Origin: Entophlyctis helioformis
Lineage: Eukaryota > Chytridiomycota > Chytridiomycetes > Chytridiales > Chytriomycetaceae
Assembly: GCA_025526915.1 (NCBI GenBank)
Contig: JAHLKH010000031.1
Coordinates: forward strand, 62,001 to 126,000
Length of the DNA: 64,000 nucleotides
Reading direction: 5' to 3'
Below, in pieces: positions 55,625-64,000 of the stretch; the stretch's first letter is position 1; every line of letters begins with the position of its first letter. The position numbers and the translations under genes were made by a program. A model generated the notes under the pieces. It saw nothing but the letters and a program-made list of their open reading frames with translations. It was not told the DNA's origin and ran no database searches.

Positions 55625-56174
55625 CTGTCCGAAAGTGTTTGTTGTTGTGGCGGCAACCACGACGCAACTGCACAGATCCAAGTGGTGAAGCTGCTGGTCG
55701 CTGTGCTGCTCGTGTGCTCGGCACTTGCCACGATCGCAGTGCCAGTGGCCGTGAGCATGCTGGCTGCTGGTGGATGCCGCATGCACACAGCCAGAGGCAC
55801 GGTCACCTCCAGCATGCCTCGGCTTCAGCCACAATGGCAGCGAGGCAGCCGAGCAGCGTGCAGGCAATCCCAATGCAGCAGGCGGCAGACGCAGCACCAT
55901 GACCAAGGCCGGATCGCTGATCGTGGCTGGCACGCAGCAGCAGCAGCAACCGCAAGCAGCAGCAGGGCCACTGACCACACCAGCACTCCTCAACAGCATC
56001 ACTCCACCATGTCACGTGACCCGACTTCCATCTGGTGACTTTTTGAACAACAGATCCTCTCGATCGACTTCGTCAGTAACGACCAAGTAGGTGACATGCT
56101 CGCAGATGTGCGCCACTGACGGGCTACCAATGCAGGCTGCTGACTCTTTTTGGCAATGGTACGCAGGTCCAACC
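55625..56174. other. Divergent intergenic region with E-box palindrome
   Basis: Spacer between ankyrin gene 3 and METTL18. It contains CA- and CAG-rich stretches and the GTCACGTGAC palindrome at 56011-56020. Short plus-strand frames are not supported as genes. Confidence 0.5.
56011..56020. promoter_or_regulatory. GTCACGTGAC palindrome
   Basis: Perfect 10-bp palindrome containing the CACGTG E-box, 155 bp upstream of the METTL18 start. It has the same GTCACGTG/CACGTGAC half-sequences as the pair at 14670-14691. Confidence 0.55.
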
Positions 56175-57251
56175 ATGTCCTTTCGGTTCGACTTTGGAGG
56201 AAGCGACGAGACCGACAGCCAGGCCGACGAGCATGCAGCAGCACCGACAAGACCGGTAGCGCCTGCCAAGCTCATCAGCCTGTCGCCATCCGACTTCCAG
56301 GGACAGATAGTGCCCATGCTGGCCGAGGCGCTCGTGTGCTCGCCGCAAGTGACGCTGTACAAACGCTCCGTGTCCGACGTCAAGTTCCATATTGCCGCCG
56401 ACGACGACCTCGAGGTCGTGCAGCCGGCCAACGAGCTCGTGCAGAGCATCGAGCAGCAGACGGATCTCATTCCAGGCGTCTACGAGGGCGGCCTCAAGAC
56501 GTGGGAGTGCTCCATCGATCTGGTGCAGTACCTTGAACAGGCATTCGGGGCAAGGAGGATGGACGGCCTGCGGGTCATGGAGCTCGGCTGCGGATCCGGC
56601 CTACCTGGCCTCTACTGCCTTGGACTCGGTGCGCATGTGGATTTCCAGGACTACAACGAGCCTGTGCTGCGCATGGTCACCATTCCAAACGTGCTGCTCA
56701 ACACGACTTCAAGGCCCGATGCTGCCAGTGTGGGCTCTGATGGTCTCTTCGAGGCCGAGGTGGTGCTGCGTCCAGAAGGCCTTGCACGATCGCAGTTTTA
56801 TACAGGCGACTGGACCAGTCTGCAGGTGGGCTGTCTTGCATGGGGCCATGCCACCGCCATGTGCGAGCTGCTGGTGGAAACTGACACGCAGGTCGTCCCT
56901 CAGAGCATGCTCGAGAGCGGTGCACAGAGCGGCCAGTACGATCTGGTTGTCACCGCAGAGACCATTTACAGCATCGACACGCTGCCCAGCCTCTACGCCA
57001 TCACAAAGTCGCTGCTCAAGCCAGGCGGCGTTGCGTAAGTCTGAGAAGCCATCGTTCTGTGTAACAGCTGCGTCGCTCTACTCACACGCGCACCTACCAG
57101 GCTGGTTGCTGCCAAGACTGTCTACTTTGGCTGTTCAGGATCGCTGACCGACTTTGTGAGACTGGCTGAACGCGATGGCGCAAGCCGCATTGCCACAGTC
57201 GCGCTCAACACGGACACGGTCCGTCGCGAGATTGTCCAGCTGACGTTCTAA
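56175..57251 (+). CDS. METTL18/HPM1 protein-histidine methyltransferase
   Basis: Methylates a histidine of ribosomal protein uL3 (Rpl3). Exons 56175-56825, 56892-57034 and 57101-57251 give 314 residues. The SAM-binding motif is ELGCGSGLPG (136-145), followed by DFQDYNEPVL, the motif typical of METTL18/HPM1. SDVKFHIAADDD, PGVYEGGLKTWECSIDLV and YDLVVTAETIYS also match the family. Intron 1 (66 nt) is divisible by three and lacks stops, so it could be read through; it is called because the insert interrupts TGDWTSLQ...QYDLVV and has GT-AG ends. Intron 2 has donor GTAAGT. The start is MSFRFDFGGSD, a usual beginning for this family. Confidence 0.92.
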
Positions 57252-57342
57252 TATTAAACGCACCGTGATACGCCTTGCAATATTATTTCATTGCCAGCCA
57301 CCCGCCATTACCAACCACCATCTAGCCACCCCACCGAGGAAC

Positions 57343-60300
57343 CTATCCACTGACAAACATAAAGAACTGGCGGAGCGTTTCAGCAAGCACTTCGGGCAGA
57401 CGCTCAATGTCGCGCACAACAACGTAGTAGTCGAACGGGAACGTGTCCATGTACCGCGTGAGCTTGAGCGCAGACCGCTGCGTTTTGGGATCAATCTCGT
57501 ACGAGACATTGGTCATGTTGAGGATCGAGTTCTTCTCAAGGCGGTTGTCGAGCACAATGAACACCACCATGATGCGCGACTCGGCGGCCTTGCGCACCAT
57601 GGCACGCACGTCGGCATGATCTTCGCACACACCGTCCGAGATGACGAGCTGCAGCTGCCAGAGATCGGTCGCCGTGGACGCCTGCGTGGCGCGGCTGTGC
57701 TCGAGAATGTTCATGGCCGTCTCCATCATGAGCTTGACGTTGGTGCGGTCTTGCTCAAAGGTAAAGTTGCGGATGAGATCAGCGCCAGCCTCATCGGTAA
57801 ACGTCCGCTCAAACGGATGCACAAGCTGCACAGACTCGCCGAACCGCACAATGCCGACCTCGCCGACCTCGAGCTGCGTGAGGGCCTTGGAGATCATGGC
57901 AAGCGACTCGAAAGCAAGACGCACAGATCCAGACTCGGACATGGACCGCGAGTCGTCGACAGCAACCATGATCTGATAGGTACGCTTGGACGGCTTGGTG
58001 CGGCGCAGCCAGATCTTGTCCTTTTTGAACTGACTGGCGACATACGAGATAACCTTGCGCATGTTGAGACGCTTGCCCGTGCGGTAGTCGCCCTTGAGCT
58101 TCGTCGCCAGGGTCGGCTCCAGAATCAGACGCAGCTGCTCGCACAGGTTGAACGCCAGATCGCGTGTCAAGTCGACGTATGAGCGCCATAGATTTTGCAC
58201 CTGCTGCTCGCCTTCAGCCGCAGGGCCGCCGGCCTGTCGCCAAAGCGCCATTCGCTCGTCCAGATCGCGTCGCAGAGCAGCATAGTCGAGTGCCTCTTCG
58301 CCGGGCGGAACAATCGTATCAACCATATCCTCGTCATCGTCATCAGACTGATCTTGGCGTGCACGGCTACCTGGACCCTGCGGATCCACGAGGGCAGGCG
58401 TCTTGCTGTCCTTGTCAGCCTTTTCGTCCTTTTGGTGCAGACGACGGCGCTTCTCTTCTGCAGTCTCCTGCCCCTTGCCGTTGTTGCCGTCGGTATCCTC
58501 GGCGTCCTCGTCATCGTCAGAGTCGCCGGCAGACTGCTGCTGGCGGAGAGAAAGCGAGGCGGCCGCACCTTTGCGATCGCGGGCAGTGTCTTCGGGCTCG
58601 TTGAGCTGGTCGGCGCCTTCCTTGTCCTTGGACTCGTCGACATCCATGGCGTTGTCTTCTTGGTAGTTGCCTTCTTTCTCCTCGTCCGCAAGCGCCTGGC
58701 GATCCATCTGCTCGAGCTGCTCGTCGGTCGCAGCCCCAAGTGCCTGGGCATTCGCGCTCGTATCGTCGTTTTCAACAAACTCAAACTGGTCGTCGCCCGC
58801 TGCATCCGGCGACGGGTCCTCGGGATGCTCCTGCTGTTCGCGCTCTTGCTCCGCCTCGTTGCTCTTGTCGGCGATGCGCTTCAGTCGCGACAACCATTCC
58901 TTCATGGCATCGCCAACATTGCGTCGCGGATTGGTGTCCAGCTGGTCACGCTTCTGCTGCTGTTGCTGCTGCTCGCCCTGCGGCTTCTTCGAGTTACTCT
59001 GCCGCGTCTTGCTGTCATCGCCATGCGCATCCTCAGTCATGCGCGCCTGGCCATCGTCGCCGTCAGCCTGCGTCTGATCCTGTCCCTCGGCGTCGTCGTC
59101 GTTGGCCTGCACGGCCTCGCGTCCCTGTGCACCTTGCACTCCAAACGGCTGGCTGCTCTGCTGCTGCTGCATCTCTTGCTCGGCCCGGTCCATGGCAGTT
59201 CCCTCGGCCTCCTTGGCCTCTGTCCCTCCATACTCCGCCTCGTCGTCCTCCTTCTGCTCGTTGACCTTCTCTTCCTCCTCCTCCTCGTCCTCCTCGCCCT
59301 TCTCCTCCTCGTCCACAACTTGGTCCGGGTTGGCCTCCGGGTCCGCCTGCTCTTCAGCATCTCCATCGTCCGTGTGGTCCATCATGTCAAGATCCTGCGC
59401 CTTGGCCTTCTCATCCCCATCCCCCTCATCGCCCCCATCATCCTGGTCATCCTTTTGCCCCTTGTCCTCATCCACATCCATCTCGTCGTCCTTGCCGTCC
59501 TTGTCGGCATCGTCACCATCAAGATCCATGTCGTCTGGGAGCGCGTCTTCATCCGCGGCGTCGTCTTCCTGCTCTTCGTCGTCGCCGGGGTCAAGGTCAT
59601 CCGCGTCCTTGACATCAATGCCGTGCGAGTCCTCAAACTTGTCCGGCTTGTCCTCATTGACGCGTTCGGGCTCGTTGGCAGCGTCCTCCTGATCGTCATC
59701 ATTCTGATCACTGCCACCATCGCCTTTGTCGTCGGCGTCGGCCTGGTCCTCGTCCTGCTTGTTGGCAGACTCGTCCTGCTGCGCCTCCTTCTCCTTCTTC
59801 TTCTTCTTCTTGTCGTCCTGGTCGCCCTTTTCATCCTGGCCAGCCTCGTCCTTGGCGACAGTCTCGGTCTCGCGATCGCCGGCATCAACACCGGCATTGC
59901 GCTCAGTCTTTTCATCGGCCTGCTCGCCGCCGCCCTGCTCCTCGTCATCCTCGTCCCAAAGCTTCTCATCAACGACATCAGCAAGATCCTTGTCGACATC
60001 GCCCATCTGCTCGTCTTCGTCTCGCTTGTCTTCGTCGTCATCCTCCTTGTCGTCCTCCTCTTCGTCATCGCCATCAACCTCTTCCAGAACGCCGTCAAAG
60101 TCGTTGGACATTTCGATGCCGTGGTCCTCTTCCTCGAGGTGCTTGTTGGGGTCGGGCGGTGGCGGCGGCTGTTTTTTGCCAGCCTGCTCCTGAAGACCTT
60201 CGACCTGCTCTTCGTTTTCAATCTCGTCGGAAACGTCCTTCTTGCCCTCGCCCTCGCCAATGCCCATGCCATTGACATCGTCTTCCATGCGCTGGTCGCC

Positions 60301-63300
60301 CTTGTCGCCCTCCTCGCCGCCGTTATCGTCCGTGTTGGGCAGACAGAAACCTTCCTTGAAGAGCGACGCGAACAGGTTGGCAAGCACATACGTGAGCTTG
60401 GACATGGACTTGGAGTACGAAAAGTGCTCAACCAGACGGAACCGAGCCAGTGCAAAGTACTGGTTGAAGAGCGGCGTCAGATGGGCCAGAAGCGCTGCGA
60501 TCGTGCTGCTGGCGTCGCCAGAAGCTGCCGCAGAGGACAGGAACGACTCGACAGTCGCGAGGAGATCACGGATGCTGGCCAGCAGATGCACGAGATGCTT
60601 GGGCTCAAACACAGTCGTCCAGAGCGTCTGCACCGCGATGATGTGGTTGGGCTGCAGTCCAAACTCATCGAGCTGGTTTTCCTTGTCCGTCTCTGCATCG
60701 CCGTCCCGAACCTCGGCATCCCCATCAGCGTCTGGCTGTTGGGCAGAAGGCTTTTGGGAAACAAGAGCGTCGGGTGCAGGTGTGCGCAGGTGCTGGAACG
60801 CAACCAGCAGACGCTCAACGACCGCATCCATCTTGTTCACAACAGCATCCATGCTCGCCTTCTCTGCGTCCATTGCGTCGGCAGGTTCAGGCTGTCCAGC
60901 GCCACACTGCGGCAAAGCGGCAATGCCAGCAGCGAGCATCTGTGCAGCCTCACGAACAAAGACAGCGTCTTCGGGGTGCTGAGCAGCCAGCTCGGTCAGA
61001 TCGGTTGATGCCGACGTCAACGCAGCAAAGATTGCCGTGTAGCTCGTCGCAATCTCCTGCTTGTCATCGCCACATGCGACGAGCGGAGGGTGCATGGCCG
61101 AGAGCGCGTACAGCTGGTACGAGACATCGACGGCCGCCTTGACTTCAGCGAGGCTGGCCGACACGAGATCAAGACCTTGGCGGAACTCTACGCTGGTTTG
61201 GCGGCCATGGACAGCTGCAAGAGATGCGACAGTGAGCGATTGCGAGACGGCTGTTGTCGCGGTATCCAGAACACGCTTGGCTTGCTCAAGACGCTCGACA
61301 AAGGCACCTGCAGGCTGCAGTCTGGCCCTAGAGGCATCTGCCGTGACACGCTGCAGCTGGATCATGAATCCTTGCGACTGGGACAGCTGCGCTGCAAAGG
61401 CCGCAAGCTGCTCGCGCTGCTCAAGCGTCAGATGCATAAGGTGCTCGAGCGAACTGGCAGCACGGTCAACCTCGTTTAGCGTCAGATCGGGTGCGACCGT
61501 GAGTGTGGCTGCACGCACAGTGGCAACGCGAGCCAGGTTTCTAAAGTGATAGGCGTGCGACCGCGACGCGAGCTGGCGAAGCTCAACGTCCATCCACTCG
61601 GACGAGGCAAGCACCGCGGATGTCTCCACAAGAGCCTTGGTGTCCAACTCTGGCTGCATGTTGATGACGTACGAGTCCTGCTGTCCCGTGTACCGCTGGC
61701 GGCAGCGAGGAGAGAGACCCAGCAGAGCAAGGTGTTTGAGGAGATCCACAACAGCCTTCTTGCGCAGCTGCTTCTGGCCCTTGCCGGTCTTGGGATCAGC
61801 CACGATGGCAGAGTTCATGTTGCGGAAGTCTTGCACACGCGACAGGACCGTCCCGGCAAGATCGTCGAGACCAATGGCAGCAGCGGCAAAGACGCCCTCG
61901 CCAACCACACTCGCCGTAAGCTTCTTCATGCGCGACAGGAGGCGTCCCGCATCCGCAAGACGGCGTCCAACAGGCTGGTCCGCAGACACTTGTGCCGTCA
62001 GGGCGAGCTCCGGAAGCGTCTCGGGCATCTTGAAGCGCGTCTGGCACTGAGCGAGGGCGGAAGCCTGCGCATGATCCCACAACGTCTCGGGATTGACCGC
62101 AGAGCCGGGCATGGCAGGCGGCGTCTCCTGGAAGGCGGCGATGATCTCCTTGATCGGAGCCTCGAGGCCAACCTTGTACTTTTTCACAAACTTGTTGAGG
62201 TGGTGGTGTGTCCGCTTGGCGCTCTCCTTGAGAGCAAACACGTTGATGTCCTTCCACGTGGCAATCTTGACGTAGCCGCGCAGCTCCTTGAGGATCGGCG
62301 CGCGTGCCTTGTCAATGGCCGCTGTGACCGACGGCGTAAACTGCGAGTAGTACGAGATTACGTTCCAGAGGAGATCGATCACCGAGTTGAGGTTGGGATA
62401 CGACACGGTGTCGGACACCATGCGGCGCCAGAACGCCAGATGCGAGTGGAACGACCGTAGCATGTCCAGGCGCTCGGCAAACTGGCCAATCGGCGACGTG
62501 ATGCACAGATTGTCCAAGGTCGTGAACAGACCCTCGAGCAGCGAATCGTGGCCAGCCTCAGTCTGTAAGATCAGCAAGAGAGAGTCAGTGACCACTACAA
62601 CCATCGCAGTCAACGCATGAGAGCATCGTTACCTTGGTAGCATTGACGGTAGGGCTTCGCACAATGCCCAGGATAGTGCGCCACAGATGGAACCACAGCG
62701 AGTACGCCTTGGCAGCGCAGCGGTGCTCCTCTAGATTCAGCAGCTGGCGCCATGTCTCGAGCTCGAGCCGGCGCCACTTGACAATCATGGTGACAATCTC
62801 GTCGATGCGCGGCTTGATCGACACCTCGCGACTCGCATAAGCCTCCCAGTCCTGGCTCTTGACAAGCAGGAGCTCAAGACCGGTGAGAAGCTTCATGAGC
62901 GGCGACACGATGGGGAACGACGCAATGCGGCGAGCGACAATGCGCAGCTGCACAAGCACGTCGTGGTCGGGCCACTGTTGCAGCAGCTCGTTGATACGCG
63001 CTTCGAAGCGTGCAAGAAGCGGCTGGATATGCTGTGCCTCTTGAACGTTGGCGTCGTTGTAGAAATCGTAAGTGTCAGAGTTGGAGACGCTGGTCGAGAC
63101 AAACTGGTCCAGATGCGATCCAGCCGCGTAAGCAAGGCCAAGACGCGCTGCCTGGTCAAGCTCCTTGGGCACGGTGATGTCTTCCATGCGGCAGACGGCG
63201 ACAGCGGCATCCAGGCTCGACATGAACGCCGATCCCCACTGCTTGGCAAACAGAGCCTGCGCAGTCTGCTGGGTGGCAGGAGTCGCTGCGACGCGCGTAG

Positions 63301-64000
63301 GAGCAATCATGGCAGCAACCACCGCACGATGCCCCTTGGCGATGCGCAACGCCTGTGACTCGTCAAAGGTCGGGGCATGCTTGAGAGCAGCATCCTGCTC
63401 CTTCTTCTTCTTGGCAAGGGTCTCCGCATCGTCGTCATCGGCCAGCGCATCCGCCGGCGCGAGATCCTCAAAGGTCTCAAAGTAGTCGGGGAACCGAGCC
63501 TTGAAGTCGGCCTCGTCGACATCATCGTCCGTCTCAAAGACAGTCTTTTGCATGGTGTAGAGGGACTCCTTGGCCTGCTCGTCGCGGATCCGCTGGTCCT
63601 CGGCATCCGACCACACGCCAACGATGGCGTCAAAGAGCGCATGGACGCGGCGCATGACATTGACGTCGATCGTGATGCCAGCCGCAAAGAGCGCCGACAC
63701 CTGGTCCACAAGGGCGAGCTGCACCTTCAACTTGGTCTGCATGGATGAAACATCCGACATCTGGACGGCTGCAACATGCTCGAGCACGGCATCCATCGTG
63801 TCCGTGTCAAAGCCCTGCACGAATTGAACAAGCGGCCCGACAAACGGCGCAACGTTGCGGCGGTGGGCAGCCATGCCAGTATGGCGAGCAAGGCGCACGC
63901 CGTACTTGAGTTGGTAGATGGCCGTGCACGCTGGCTGGAGAAGATCGCGGTAGAGCGTGTACTTGGCCTCCATTCGGTCAATGGCCGACTGCAGAACGTC
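57343..64000 (-). CDS. MDN1: Midasin (MDN1/REA1), C-terminal part
   Basis: AAA+ dynein-like ATPase that removes assembly factors from pre-60S ribosomes. Only the last 2,195 residues are in the window; the gene continues past 64000. Exons are 62633-64000 (partial) and 57343-62562. The 5' half is a helical linker. Residues about 1175-1875 (window numbering) form an extreme Asp/Glu/Lys-rich region (EEDEEEEEEKVNEQ, DDKKKKKKEKEAQQDE). The C-terminal MIDAS domain starts near residue 1990 with YQIMVAVDDSRSMSES (DxSxS metal site), then VGIVRFGESVQLVHPFER, which binds the UBL domains of assembly factors, and it ends with AETLRQFFMFVSG. The stop is 91 bp from the convergent METTL18 stop. The antisense strand of the acidic region is open for 937 codons, a composition effect. 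Confidence 0.95.

Noticed and set aside
58195..61008. A 937-codon plus-strand open frame rich in Leu, Val and Ile, like a giant membrane protein
   Set aside because: It is the exact antisense of midasin's Asp/Glu/Lys-rich region. GAC/GAG/AAG codons read backwards give GTC/CTC/CTT, so the hydrophobic look is a composition effect.

Overview
This looks like nuclear DNA of a zoosporic (flagellated) fungus, most likely a chytrid. The window is GC-rich, gene-dense and intron-rich. It encodes flagellar or centriolar proteins that non-flagellated fungi lack (an ODAD2/ARMC4 outer-dynein-arm docking homologue, a CIMIP1/LLC1-type ciliary protein, a TTLL polyglutamylase-type ligase and a WDR62/MAPKBP1-type WD40 protein). 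It also has fungal-style short introns (mostly 50-130 nt) and a lineage-type family of ankyrin proteins. The genus cannot be fixed from the sequence; a Rhizophydiales-like chytrid is only a guess.

Layout. 1-3.8 kb: 3' part of a branched-chain aminotransferase, the CIMIP1-like gene and ankyrin gene 1. 3.8-6.7 kb: no convincing gene, but paired hairpins, a short tandem repeat and an ankyrin-like relic. 6.7-10.4 kb: a 5'-truncated, frame-broken APE-type LINE on the minus strand lying just downstream of a tRNA-Lys(CUU) gene. 10.7-18.3 kb: a coiled-coil protein, TRMT112 and a multi-pass membrane protein. 18.4-25.6 kb: TTLL ligase and a mitochondrial-type PPR protein. 25.8-31.8 kb: ankyrin gene 2 (MGCC N-terminus), a seven-segment membrane protein and two small unassigned spliced genes. 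32.2-38.7 kb: dienelactone hydrolase, LYR protein, a C19orf44/DUF4614-like protein, an ATX1-type copper chaperone and an RS/KD-rich protein. 38.7-47.5 kb: DNMT2, WDR62-like and MCM10. 47.7-55.6 kb: ODAD2 (22 exons), a small conserved protein and ankyrin gene 3. 56-64 kb: METTL18/HPM1 and the C-terminal 2,195 residues of midasin.

The genes are packed closely. Two head-to-head pairs are separated by only 76-77 bp (DNMT2/WDR62-like and C19orf44-like/ATX1), and several convergent pairs lie 25-111 bp apart. The loci share no single pathway, but three themes recur: flagellum/centriole (CIMIP1, TTLL, ODAD2, WDR62), translation and ribosome assembly (TRMT112, DNMT2, METTL18, midasin, tRNA-Lys) and mitochondria (PPR, LYR).

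Exon boundaries were worked out by hand from splice signals, reading phase and conserved family motifs. Where the phases of all exons add up and the protein matches its family across the joins, confidence is high. Several otherwise good genes carry single-base frame breaks, some at short homopolymers, so indel errors in the assembly are a real possibility.
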